A DNA stretch of 64,000 nt from Rhodopseudomonas palustris (GTDB lineage Bacteria; Pseudomonadota; Alphaproteobacteria; Rhizobiales; Xanthobacteraceae), in the NCBI RefSeq assembly GCF_034479375.1, contig NZ_CP140155.1, forward strand, positions 2,170,001 through 2,234,000, written 5' to 3'. Each line of letters opens with the position of its first letter. Within the stretch, counting starts at the first letter, position 1. Position numbers and translations under genes: made by a program. Of this stretch, positions 43,535-51,488 are shown piece after piece. The notes below the pieces were generated by a model. That model was not told the DNA's origin. It was given only the letters and a program-made list of their open reading frames with translations, and ran no database searches.

Positions 43535-44560
43535 ATGATGTGGGGACTCGCGGTGCTGCGCAAAGCTTTCATGAAAGTGTTCTCGGCCCATCCGGTCGAG
43601 ACCATCGCCGCTTGCACGGGTCTGTTCATGATCGTGCTCGGCTTCGCGCTCGGCACCCAGAGCGGCTGGGTGTGGTTCTGGGGCCAGATCTCGGCGATCT
43701 TCGGCGCCAGCCTCGCCACGCTCGCGGTGGTCTGGACCGTACGCCAGCGCGCCGCCGAGGCGCGCACCGCCGCCCACCTCAACGTGCTGGCGCGCCAGCT
43801 CGAAACCTCGATCAGCCAGATCCACAAATCGATCAAGGGCGGCCGCGACGAGTCGCTGCCCTCGGCGGTGTATCTGGCGCAGATCGAGCAGTGCATCGAC
43901 AATCTGATCGGCGTCACCCACGAGATCGGCGAGATCACCGGCCGGCAATTGCCGTTCGACGTGATCGAGATGCTGACCGCGCGCGAGACGCTGCACATCG
44001 AGGCGCATATCACCGACACCCGCGCCCCGGAGCGCAAGCTCGCCACCGAGACCGAGAACTGCCCGGCCTGCAAGAAGGCCGTCGAATTCCAGATCGGCAG
44101 CCTGCCCGGCGACAGCGCCAAGCCGACCTGCCCGCATTGCGGCCAGCGCTTCCACGCCCATCGCTCCACCACCGGCAACATCTTCCTGCGGATGCCCGGC
44201 GCCTCGCAATTCACCCGCGCGGTGTCGGTGAACTGCCCGGTGTGTTCGAGCAAGATCCCGGCGAATATCGACCAGGGCAAGCAGCAGTCGGAGACGCGGT
44301 TCTGTTTCTCCTGCGGCGCCAAGGTGAGCATCGATCCGCTCGGGCAAGAATGCACGCTGATTGCGAAGCAGGACCGCCTGCCCGGCCACTTCAACGCGGC
44401 CGGCAGCCTGGTCTGCGAAACCTGCAGCGAGCCGGCGATCGTGCTGACCTCGAACAGCGCCGGCACCTACGGCATCTGCCGCAAGGACGACGGCCTGGTG
44501 TTCCTCCCGGCCAACAGCACGCCGTCGGCCGCGCCGCCGCGCAGCGACGCGGCCGAGTAG
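43535..44560 (+). CDS. Membrane-anchored multi-zinc-ribbon protein, function unknown
   Basis: 341 aa. Two membrane helices near the N-terminus (TIAACTGLFMIVLGFALGTQ and WVWFWGQISAIFGASLATLA) are followed by a coiled helix (ETSISQIHKSIKGGRDESLP). Then come zinc-ribbon-like modules: NCPACKKAVEF paired with TCPHCGQRFHAH, NCPVCSSKIP paired with FCFSCGAKV, and a last VCETCSEPA with a later Cys in GICRKDD. The Cys-x2-Cys spacing is clear. The C-terminus is Ser/Pro/Ala-rich. I do not recognise the family; the zinc modules probably face the cytosol. No operon partner is evident, although the P450 gene follows by 141 bp. Confidence 0.82.
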   Translation: MMWGLAVLRKAFMKVFSAHPVETIAACTGLFMIVLGFALGTQSGWVWFWGQISAIFGASLATLAVVWTVRQRAAEARTAAHLNVLARQLETSISQIHKSIKGGRDESLPSAVYLAQIEQCIDNLIGVTHEIGEITGRQLPFDVIEMLTARETLHIEAHITDTRAPERKLATETENCPACKKAVEFQIGSLPGDSAKPTCPHCGQRFHAHRSTTGNIFLRMPGASQFTRAVSVNCPVCSSKIPANIDQGKQQSETRFCFSCGAKVSIDPLGQECTLIAKQDRLPGHFNAAGSLVCETCSEPAIVLTSNSAGTYGICRKDDGLVFLPANSTPSAAPPRSDAAE

Positions 44561-44701
44561 CAGCGAACTACGCACAGAGATTCGAAAATCCCGCGCGAAA
44601 CCATGCTGCGGCGCCGCATGGTTTCGGTTTGACAGCCGCGCCCCGCTTGATCACGCTTGCAGTTGCCTCGCAACTTCTCCCGCACTGCAGCAGATCATCG
44701 C

Positions 44702-45883
44702 ATGAGCAACGCCCCGCATTTCGACATCGACGTCGCCGCGTTCTGGGCCGATCCCTATCCGGCATTGGCGAAGATGCGCGCCGAGGCACCGATCGCCTTC
44801 GTGCCGCAGCTCGGCTCGACCATCTTCACCCGGCGTGACGACATCTTCGTCAACGAGAAGCGCATCGAGGTGTTCTCGTCGCATCAACCGGCCGGGCTGA
44901 TGAACCGGCTGATGGGTCACAACATGATGCGCAAGGACGGCGACGCGCACATCGCCGAGCGCACCGCGCTGTTTCCGGCGGTGTCGCCGCGCACGGTGAA
45001 GGCGGTCTGGCGCGCGCAGTTTCAGGCCCATGCCGACCGCATTCTCGATCAGCTCGCGCAGCAGGGCGCCGCCGATCTGGTCAAGGCGTTCGCGCTGCCG
45101 CTGTCCGGCGAATGCCTCAAGGACATCACCGGCCTCACCAATATCAGCTACCAGGAGATGGATTCGTGGTCGCAGGCGATGATCGACGGCATCGCCAACT
45201 ACACCGGCGACAAAGCCGTCGAGGAACGCTGCCATGCAGCGACCGCGGGCATCGACGCGGCGATCGACGACATGGCGCCGGCCGTCGGCAAGCATCCGAA
45301 CCATTCGATGCTCAGCGTGCTGATCGCCGGCGGCATGGCGATGGAGTCGATCCGCGCCAACATCAAGCTCGCGATCTCCGGCGGGCAGAACGAGCCGCGC
45401 GACGCGATCGCGGGCTGCGTCTGGGCGCTGCTGACGCATCCGTCGCAATACGCCCGGGTGGCCGCGGGCGAAGCGAGCTGGCTCGACGTGTTCGAGGAAT
45501 ACGCCCGCTGGATCGCGCCGATCGGGATGTCGCCGCGCCGCGTGGCGCAGCCGTTTCATTATCGCGGCGTCGATTTCGAGCCGGAGGACCGGGTGTTCTT
45601 CATGTTCGGCTCGGCCAATCGCGACGAGGCCTGTTTCGCCGATCCTGATATCTTCGACGTCGGCCGCGATCACGCCAAGAGCATCGCCTTCGGCGCCGGG
45701 CCGCATTATTGCGCCGGCGCCTTCGCCTCCCGCGCGATGGTCGCCGACGTCGCGCTGCCGAGCGTGTTCGCGCGGCTGCAGGAATTGCGGCTCGATCCGC
45801 AGCAGCCGGTGCGGATCGGCGGCTGGGCGTTTCGCGGCCTGCTCAATCTGCCGGTGGTCTGGAACAGCGCCGCGCCGAATTGA
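44702..45883 (+). CDS. Cytochrome P450
   Basis: 393 aa soluble bacterial P450. The heme-binding motif is FGAGPHYCAGAFASR with the Cys ligand, and the ExxR motif is in FEEYARW. The I-helix reads AISGGQNEPRDAIAG, where the usual acid-Thr pair is Glu-Pro, so the oxygen-activating Thr is replaced. No dedicated ferredoxin or reductase lies beside it. The substrate is unknown. ATG 44702 (MSNAPHFDIDVAAFW) matches the normal N-terminus; an in-frame upstream start would add 15 residues. Confidence 0.94.
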   Translation: MSNAPHFDIDVAAFWADPYPALAKMRAEAPIAFVPQLGSTIFTRRDDIFVNEKRIEVFSSHQPAGLMNRLMGHNMMRKDGDAHIAERTALFPAVSPRTVKAVWRAQFQAHADRILDQLAQQGAADLVKAFALPLSGECLKDITGLTNISYQEMDSWSQAMIDGIANYTGDKAVEERCHAATAGIDAAIDDMAPAVGKHPNHSMLSVLIAGGMAMESIRANIKLAISGGQNEPRDAIAGCVWALLTHPSQYARVAAGEASWLDVFEEYARWIAPIGMSPRRVAQPFHYRGVDFEPEDRVFFMFGSANRDEACFADPDIFDVGRDHAKSIAFGAGPHYCAGAFASRAMVADVALPSVFARLQELRLDPQQPVRIGGWAFRGLLNLPVVWNSAAPN

Positions 45884-45939
45884 TGCCGTCACCTCACCTC
45901 TGCTAAGGGTGAGAGACAGGAATCGTTTTGGGGGCGCGT

Positions 45940-46578
45940 GTGGCCGAAGCAGAAACCAACCGCCGTGGACGTCCGGGACCGCAAGGACCGCGCGGACGGC
46001 CCGGCGAACCGGGACGTCCCGGACCGCAGGGACATCCGGGGCGGCCGGGACCGGACGGCCCGCGCGGCAAGCCGGGGCCGGTCGGCAAGCCCGGTCCGCA
46101 AGGCAAGGCCGGCCCGCAGGGCAAGGCCGGCGCCGACGGCAAGCCGGGGCCGCAGGGCCCGCAAGGCAAGCCCGGTCCCGACGGCAAGGCCGGCCCGATC
46201 GGTCCCGACGGCAAAGCCGGACCGCAAGGCCCGCGCGGCGAGCAAGGCCCCCGTGGTGATCAGGGACTGCGCGGCGATCAGGGCCCGCGCGGCGAGCCCG
46301 GCCCTGCCGGCGCCCTCCCCTCGATCGAGCAGGTGATGCCCTGGCTGCACCTGATCTTCGACGCCTATGAGGACTACAAGGCGAAGCGCGAACAGGAGGC
46401 GCGCGAACGCGCCGAGCGCGAGGCCGCGGAAGCGCGCGAAGCGATCGAACGCGAAGCCGCCGAGCGCGAGGTCGCAGCAGCGCTCGACGGGTCGGAGCAA
46501 GCCGCCGACGACGACCGCGAGGACGACGACGAGCGGACCGACGGCAAGAAAAAGAAGAAGCGCAAGCACAAGGATTGA
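45940..46578 (+). CDS. Collagen-like protein with C-terminal coiled coil
   Basis: About 212 aa from a GTG at 45940 after GGGGGCG; an in-frame TTG at 45928 is the alternative. Residues about 10-125 are an almost perfect Gly-x-y collagen repeat ([40 protein letters not shown]). Then comes [20 protein letters not shown] and a charged heptad-like helix ([20 protein letters not shown]), ending in an Asp/Glu run and [10 protein letters not shown]. No signal peptide or anchor is visible, so localisation is unclear. Trimerisation through the coiled coil is expected from the architecture. Confidence 0.85.
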   Translation: MAEAETNRRGRPGPQGPRGRPGEPGRPGPQGHPGRPGPDGPRGKPGPVGKPGPQGKAGPQGKAGADGKPGPQGPQGKPGPDGKAGPIGPDGKAGPQGPRGEQGPRGDQGLRGDQGPRGEPGPAGALPSIEQVMPWLHLIFDAYEDYKAKREQEARERAEREAAEAREAIEREAAEREVAAALDGSEQAADDDREDDDERTDGKKKKKRKHKD

Positions 46579-46596
46579 GTGCGCATCGCGCGGACG

Positions 46597-46863
46597 CTAA
46601 CCGAACCGTTCGCGCGAGCGCTGCTTCGCCTTTTCCGCCTCGACCTCCCGATTGCGCGGCTCGGCCTGCGTCTGCAGCGACGCCAGCAATTTCCGCGCGA
46701 CATCGGCGACGTCGTCGACCGCGCGCTCGAACGCCGCTGCGTTGGCTTGCGACGGCGTATTGAACCCCGACAGCTTGCGGACGAATTGCAGCGCCGAGGC
46801 GCGGATTTCATCCTCGGTCGCCGGCGGCTCGAAATTGAACAGCGTCTTGATATTCCGGCACAT
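46597..46863 (-). CDS. DUF2277 family protein
   Basis: 88 aa. It begins with the diagnostic MCRNIKTLFNFEPPATEDEI and continues RASALQFVRKLSGFNTPSQA and AVDDVADVARKLLASLQTQA. This small soluble helical protein is widespread in proteobacteria and actinobacteria and has no known function. It converges with the collagen-like gene. Confidence 0.92.
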   Translation of the reverse strand: MCRNIKTLFNFEPPATEDEIRASALQFVRKLSGFNTPSQANAAAFERAVDDVADVARKLLASLQTQAEPRNREVEAEKAKQRSRERFG

Positions 46864-47008
46864 TCTCGACCCTCGAACGTTGTCAGCCTGTTACCGGATG
46901 GTAACGCCGATCGCCCGGCGCGCAACGCGGAACTCCGGACTTGCAGCCCTTGTGATCGCCGTCCTGGTGATTAGCTGAGACGGCAGTTCGAATGCTGCGA
47001 GGACACGA

Positions 47009-47632
47009 ATGTCGGCGATCTGGTACTACACCGTGCTGGTGTTCGAATCCGCTCTCGGCGTATTCGGGCTGCGGCTCTACGAGCAGCCGGCCTATACGGT
47101 GCTCGACCGCCCCGCCGACAACATCGAGATCCGCCGCTACGCGCCGCGCGTCGCCGCCGAGGTCGCGCTCGATCGCGAGGGCGACGGCGGCCGCGCCTTC
47201 ACGCTGCTGTTCAACTACATCGCCGGCGCAAACCGCAACGCCGCCGGCGAACCCGAGCGCGTGGCGATGACGTCGCCGGTCGACGTGGCACGGCCCGAGA
47301 AGATAGCAATGACCGCGCCGGTGCAGACCGAGCGCAGCGACGGCGCGATCCGGATGCGATTCTTCCTGCCGGCGAAGCTCACGCCCGAAACCGCGCCGAA
47401 GCCGTCCGACGACCGCGTCAAGATCGTCTCGGTGCCCGAAGAAACCGTCGCGACGCTGCGCTTCACCTGGACCGGCCGCGACCTCGGCGTGCGCCAGCAG
47501 GAACTGATCGCGGCACTGGAAAATTCGCGCTGGCAGCCCGCCGGCGCGCCCTACGGCCTGTTCTACGATGCGCCGTTCACCATCCCCTTCCTGCGCCGCA
47601 ACGAAGCAGCGGTCACGGTGACGGCGCGATGA
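47009..47632 (+). CDS. SOUL heme-binding family protein
   Basis: 207 aa. An N-terminal hydrophobic stretch is followed by the SOUL domain: YTVLDRPADNIEIRRYAPRV, FTLLFNYIAGANRN, VAMTSPVDVARPEKIAMTAP and the C-terminal APYGLFYDAPFTIPFLRRNE. Proteins of this family bind heme or tetrapyrroles. The N-terminal segment (IWYYTVLVFESALGVFGL) could anchor or export the protein. Confidence 0.92.
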   Translation: MSAIWYYTVLVFESALGVFGLRLYEQPAYTVLDRPADNIEIRRYAPRVAAEVALDREGDGGRAFTLLFNYIAGANRNAAGEPERVAMTSPVDVARPEKIAMTAPVQTERSDGAIRMRFFLPAKLTPETAPKPSDDRVKIVSVPEETVATLRFTWTGRDLGVRQQELIAALENSRWQPAGAPYGLFYDAPFTIPFLRRNEAAVTVTAR

Positions 47633-47723
47633 GCGACGCGGAACAGCGGCGGTCGGGGACAGTTGGTTCATCGACGCGCAGGATCGCGTCGGACGATTCA
47701 CGGGGTTCATCAGCGAGGCCGTC

Positions 47724-47969
47724 ATGACCAAAATCACCTATGCGATCGTCGAACACGACGGCGGCTGGGCCTACACGGCCAACGGCGTTTTCTCGGAACC
47801 TTATCCGACGCACGACGCGGCGGCCGCCGCCGCCCGCCGGGCCGCGGAGGAGCAGCGCGTGCCGGGCGCGACCGAAGTGATCCAGTACGAGGACGAATCC
47901 GGCAAATGGCACGAGGAGACCGCTTCCGGCAGCGATCGACCGGCGACTGCGATCGTGGACAAGACTTAG
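47724..47969 (+). CDS. DUF2188-like small protein
   Basis: 81 aa. TYAIVEHDGGWAYTANGVFS and EPYPTHDAAAAAARRAAEEQ match the pattern of DUF2188 proteins (HDGGW plus a helix). Cytosolic, with no known function. The DoxX gene starts one base after its stop, so the two are probably co-transcribed. Confidence 0.75.
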   Translation: MTKITYAIVEHDGGWAYTANGVFSEPYPTHDAAAAAARRAAEEQRVPGATEVIQYEDESGKWHEETASGSDRPATAIVDKT

Positions 47970-47970
47970 G

Positions 47971-48414
47971 ATGACGTCGTCGTCCTCGCCGGCGGTCTCC
48001 GACGCCTCGCAGTCCGATCTGCCGCGCCTTGTGCTGCGCTGGATCCTCGCGGCGTTCTTCGCCGCCGCCGGCGTGGCGCATCTCGCCGTGCCCGAAAAAC
48101 TGCTCGCGATGACACCGGACTGGGTGCCGTTCGCGCCGCAGGTGATCCTGCTCACCGGACTGTGCGAACTGGCCGGCGCGATCGCGCTGGTGACGCGGCC
48201 GCTGCGTTGGTGGGCCGGCGTTGCGTTTGCGCTCTACGCGCTGTGCGTCTGGCCGGCGAATATCAACCACGCAATCAGCGGGATCGACATCCCGGGGCTG
48301 CCGAGCAGTTGGTGGTATCACGGCCCGAGGCTGGCGGCGCAGCCGCTGATCATCTGGGCATCTTTGTATGCCGCGGGCGTCGTTGACTGGCCGTTCCGGC
48401 GCCGGCAAGCCTGA
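47971..48414 (+). CDS. DoxX-like membrane protein
   Basis: 147 aa with four membrane helices. LRWILAAFFAAAGVAHLAVP, WVPFAPQVILLTGLCELAGA, WAGVAFALYALCVWPANINH and WWYHGPRLAAQPLIIWASLY are characteristic of the DoxX/DUF4870-like branch. Role uncertain; some relatives act with oxidative-stress systems. It follows the DUF2188-like gene by one base. Confidence 0.88.
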   Translation: MTSSSSPAVSDASQSDLPRLVLRWILAAFFAAAGVAHLAVPEKLLAMTPDWVPFAPQVILLTGLCELAGAIALVTRPLRWWAGVAFALYALCVWPANINHAISGIDIPGLPSSWWYHGPRLAAQPLIIWASLYAAGVVDWPFRRRQA

Positions 48415-48502
48415 CTGCGGCGCGGACGATACTACCAGATTTCAAATCCTCTTGCTTACTACCCGTCATGGTTGCAGAATGGAACCAGGGTGGGAGGCTG
48501 CG

Positions 48503-49066
48503 TTGCGTGGTTCGTTGCGTATCCTGTTGCGGGTTTCGGCATTGGGCGCAGTCGCGATACTGGCCGGATGCGTCACCGACGCCGGGACGTCCCGGTCCGG
48601 AAGCTGGCTGATCGATCAGAGGCCAGATCGGATTACCGGCACGCCGGTCTCTGGCGCGTTCACGCGGGTTTGGGGCGCGACCAACAGCACCGACTCGGCC
48701 ATCCGTCACGCCAGCCTGCAACTCACCTGCTTCGAGAAGCGTCCGATCGCGAAGATCGCTTTCGCCTTCAGGATCGGCTCCGACCGGAACACCAGCCTCG
48801 GCTACCGCTTCGACGACAAGCCGGGGCGCGACGCCGTCGAGTCCCGAGTTCTGTTCGGTAACAGGGTGATCGTCATCGACGACGCCGCCGCCTTACAGCA
48901 GTTCATCGACGATCTGCGCGGTTCGACCCGGCTCTACGTCCGGATCCGCTCGCTCAATGCCGGCATCAGTTCGGTGGAGTTCAAGGTCGCCGGCGCCGAG
49001 CCGGCGATCGAGGCGGCCTATGCGGACTGTCCGCTGTCGCCGCCGCCCGCGCGCCGGACGACCTGA
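48503..49066 (+). CDS. Predicted lipoprotein of unknown function
   Basis: About 187 aa from a TTG at 48503, chosen because GGGAGG sits five bases upstream and it gives a basic signal peptide with lipobox (LLRVSALGAVAILAGC). ATG 48479 would add an acidic leader. The mature part (GSWLIDQRPDRITGTPVSGA, LTCFEKRPIAKIAFAFRIGS, DRNTSLGYRFDDKPGRDAVE, STRLYVRIRSLNAGISSVEF) resembles periplasmic proteins found beside type VI-associated or DUF families in rhizobia, but I cannot assign one. Confidence 0.72.
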   Translation: MRGSLRILLRVSALGAVAILAGCVTDAGTSRSGSWLIDQRPDRITGTPVSGAFTRVWGATNSTDSAIRHASLQLTCFEKRPIAKIAFAFRIGSDRNTSLGYRFDDKPGRDAVESRVLFGNRVIVIDDAAALQQFIDDLRGSTRLYVRIRSLNAGISSVEFKVAGAEPAIEAAYADCPLSPPPARRTT

Positions 49067-49123
49067 TCCGGGCGACGTCGCCCGGCGCGCACCCCGAAAC
49101 GGGATACGCGCCGATGCTATCGA

Positions 49124-49606
49124 TCAGTCGTGGTCGAGTTCGCCGATGTGGTGCTGCTGATAGAGCTGGACGCCGAGCCGCTTGACCAGGTCGATCTGGG
49201 TCTCGAGGAAATCGATGTGATGCTCCTCGTCCTTCATCAGCTGCTCGAACAGGTCGCGCGACACGTAGTCCTTGACGCTGTGGCAGTAGGTCGCCGCTTC
49301 CTGATACAGTTCGCGGGCGCCGATCTCGGCCTGCAGGTCGGAGTTCAGCACTTCCTCGACGTTCTGGCCGATCCGCAACGGGTCCAGCACCTGCATGTTC
49401 GGGAAGCCGTCGAGGAAAATGATCCGGTCGGTCAGCTTGTCGGCGTGTTCCATCTCCTCGATCGATTCCTTGCGCCAGGTCTTGGCGAGGTCCTTCAGCC
49501 CCCAATTGTCGAGCAACCGATAATGCAACCAATACTGGCTGATGGCCGTGAGCTCGCTTCGCAAACCGCGATTGAGATATTCGATGACCTTGGCATCGCC
49601 CTTCAT
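49124..49606 (-). CDS. bfr: Bacterioferritin
   Basis: 160 aa ferritin-fold iron-storage protein. Ferroxidase residues are visible in LRSELTAISQYWLHYRLLDN, EEMEHADKLTDRIIFLDG (including the heme-ligand Met) and the second-half EIGARELYQEAATYCHSVKD and MKDEEHHIDFLETQ. ATG 49606 (MKGDAKVIEYLNR) follows an AGGAGAAG ribosome site. Iron is stored in a 24-mer with heme at dimer interfaces. bfd lies upstream on the same strand. Confidence 0.97.
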   Translation of the reverse strand: MKGDAKVIEYLNRGLRSELTAISQYWLHYRLLDNWGLKDLAKTWRKESIEEMEHADKLTDRIIFLDGFPNMQVLDPLRIGQNVEEVLNSDLQAEIGARELYQEAATYCHSVKDYVSRDLFEQLMKDEEHHIDFLETQIDLVKRLGVQLYQQHHIGELDHD

Positions 49607-49665
49607 GACTTCTCCTGTCGCACACTTGCGCAATCCGGGATTTCACCCGGCGCGCCATTCCACTT

Positions 49666-49684
49666 TAGAATTGGAATAATTCTA
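49666..49684 (-). promoter_or_regulatory. Inverted repeat operator upstream of bfr, Irr/ICE-like
   Basis: TAGAATT-GGAAT-AATTCTA, extended as TTTAGAATT ... AATTCTAGA. It lies 60 bp before the bfr start in an AT-rich patch and resembles iron-control elements bound by Irr in rhizobia (TTTAGAA-type arms), though its spacer is longer than the usual form. The regulator is inferred. Confidence 0.5.
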
Positions 49685-49745
49685 GATCAAAATCCCAACG
49701 AATCGCAATCCCCGCGATTGCAGGGGCCTAACGCGTTTGCAGGGT

Positions 49746-49949
49746 TCAGGATACGTGGGCGTGCGCGTGTCCAGCCGGGCAGCCGGTATCGTTCATGATC
49801 TTCCGGATGGTGTGCATGCAACGGCCGCACTGGCGGCTGCAGCCAAGGCAGCGATGCACCTCGCCGGCGCTGCGTGCGTTCCCGCCATCGGGATTCAACG
49901 CGCTACGGACGTCGTGATCGGTGAGGACGTTGCAGGAACAGACGATCAT
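49746..49949 (-). CDS. bfd: Bacterioferritin-associated ferredoxin
   Basis: 67 aa [2Fe-2S] protein. The cluster Cys residues are in MIVCSCNVLTD and RCLGCSRQCGRCMHTIRKIM, the BFD domain. It reduces and mobilises iron from bacterioferritin. It is 139 bp upstream of bfr on the same strand; the operator between them suggests bfr also has its own promoter. Confidence 0.95.
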   Translation of the reverse strand: MIVCSCNVLTDHDVRSALNPDGGNARSAGEVHRCLGCSRQCGRCMHTIRKIMNDTGCPAGHAHAHVS

Positions 49950-50350
49950 GGAATTTCAGCAGTCCCAATGATGGCGGTGCAAGCTTTCGATAGTGAAGAG
50001 ATAGGATCGAAGCAAAAGGAAAACGGCTGTTTTGAAGCTATTCCAAACTCGATGAGCCGTCTTGATCTCGCTCAAGCGCCTGCGCCGCACGGCTTTGATG
50101 GCGGAAGCCGTTAGTTCAGCGCGGACAATGTTCTGATCGTCATGGCGGACCGAAACTGATCCGCGCTGCGGAGCGATCGACTTGGGGCCCGAAAACCGGG
50201 ATCAGGACGCCGTGTGCATTGCGGCAATCGAAGCCGAAACATGGCCAGTCTGGGACCCCTCCATTCATTGATCGTTCAACAGTATTGTGGAACCTTTCGC
50301 CTGCGACGTTTCATTTGCAGCCGTCGCGACCGAGATCGAAGGGTGAAGCC
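49950..50350. other. Non-coding gap with a FixK/FNR-like site
   Basis: About 400 bp between bfd and a small exported protein. It contains TTGATCTCGCTCAA at 50062-50075, one mismatch from the FNR/FixK consensus TTGAT-N4-ATCAA. It is 113 bp upstream of bfd and 276 bp upstream of the rightward gene. Nothing else convincing was seen. Confidence 0.4.
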
Positions 50351-50653
50351 ATGAGGAAACCATTGATGGTGCTGGCCGCAGCGGCGGCGCTGGGAGTGGC
50401 GGCGGTTGGCTCGCCGGCCCCGGCACAGGCGCATGACGGCTTTGGCGTGGGACTCGCCGCCGGGCTTCTCGGCGGCGCCATTGTCGGCGGCGCGGTCGCC
50501 GGCCCCGGCTATTACGGATACGGCCCCGGCTACTATCGGCCGGCCCCGGCTTATGTCGTCGGACCCGGCTACGACGCCGACTGCTACTGGCAGCGCCAGC
50601 GCTTCTGGGACGGCTATGCCTGGCGAATCCGCCAGGTGCGCGTCTGCGAATAG
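50351..50653 (+). CDS. Small exported glycine-zipper protein, paralogue 1
   Basis: 100 aa. A signal peptide (AAAALGVAAVGSPAPAQA) is followed by GVGLAAGLLGGAIVGGAVAG, a glycine-zipper segment, then a Pro/Gly/Tyr-rich stretch (GPGYYGYGPGYYRPAP) and a terminal module CYWQRQRFWDGYAWRIRQVR-VCE. The two Cys flanking the module may form a disulfide. ATG 50351 has GGTGAAG upstream. The C-terminal module recurs in the next gene. Function unknown; an envelope location is likely. Confidence 0.8.
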   Translation: MRKPLMVLAAAAALGVAAVGSPAPAQAHDGFGVGLAAGLLGGAIVGGAVAGPGYYGYGPGYYRPAPAYVVGPGYDADCYWQRQRFWDGYAWRIRQVRVCE

Positions 50654-50736
50654 TATTGAACCTTCGGGCTTCTGCGCCGACTAACCAGTCTTCCCCTTGT
50701 CCTGACTGGACGGAGAAGCCTTGTGTGGCCTGAACT

Positions 50737-50777
50737 TGGGTGGCCCGTACCTGGGTGGCCCGTACCTGGGTGGCCCG
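50737..50777 (+). repeat. Tandem 15-bp repeat TGGGTGGCCCGTACC
   Basis: Two exact copies (50737-50751, 50752-50766) and a partial third (50767-50777), between the two small exported-protein genes. No function is evident. Confidence 0.85.
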
Positions 50778-50916
50778 AAAAAGACCGCTTTTGAGGGACA
50801 GTGATCGGCAGCCTATCTGCGACGATTGACGGCATTGCGCTTTTTTGGTGCTGTGCGGTTGGCCTTGCGAGTTTATATCAACGCGCGCCGGTCGCGGCGC
50901 TACTCTGGAGAGACAA

Positions 50917-51201
50917 ATGAAGAAGACTGTTTCGATCCTGGTTGCGGTCGCGACCCTCGCCGGCTCGCTGATGACGGCGGTTCCGGACGCGAAGGCAGAT
51001 GGCGGCCGGATCGCAGCCGGCGTCGCCGGCGGCCTGATCGGCGGCGCCCTGCTCGGTGGCGCGATTGCGGCCAGCCGTCCGGCCTACGGCGCCCCTGCCC
51101 CGGTCTATGTCGAAGAGCCGGCCTGCCGCATCGTCCGCCAGCGCTTCTGGGACGATTATCGCGGCGTCTGGCGTTCGCGCCCGGTCGAAGTCTGCGATTG
51201 A
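50917..51201 (+). CDS. Small exported glycine-zipper protein, paralogue 2
   Basis: 94 aa. A signal peptide (SILVAVATLAGSLMTAVPDA) precedes GVAGGLIGGALLGGAIAAS, a glycine zipper, then a Pro/Ala linker and ACRIVRQRFWDDYRGVWRSR-PVEVCD. The layout matches paralogue 1: zipper, linker, Cys-x5-6-RFWD, Arg-rich, V-C at the end. ATG 50917 follows CTGGAGAG. A membrane-inserting or outer-membrane role is possible, as for other glycine-zipper proteins. Confidence 0.85.
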   Translation: MKKTVSILVAVATLAGSLMTAVPDAKADGGRIAAGVAGGLIGGALLGGAIAASRPAYGAPAPVYVEEPACRIVRQRFWDDYRGVWRSRPVEVCD

Positions 51202-51488
51202 TTCGATCGATCGCCTCGATTCGACGTTCCGACGTCTTCTGAACCGGCCGATTTTCGGCCGGTTTCTTTTTGTCTGCGCGGCATCGAGTTGCGGCTGCGC
51301 TCCCGGGTCGGCGGCAGTCATGACGTGACTGTCATATAACTATCGCGCCCCCGGTCCATGATGACGCCGATCGCGTCGAAGCCTCCGCACGTTTTCCAGA
51401 CCCGATCCGTCGTTTCCTCTCGTCGACCGCATCAGCCGCTGGCCGTCGGGATCATCATGTCAAGACCACCGACCCTCAGGAGAGATTC

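Noticed and set aside
43217..44575. Minus-strand frame opposite the zinc-ribbon gene
   Set aside because: The plus strand carries ordered Cys-x2-Cys modules and membrane helices; the opposite frame is Arg-rich without motifs.
50280..50310. EcfG promoter before the first glycine-zipper gene (GGAAC ... CGTT)
   Set aside because: The spacer is only 13 bases, too short for the EcfG consensus.
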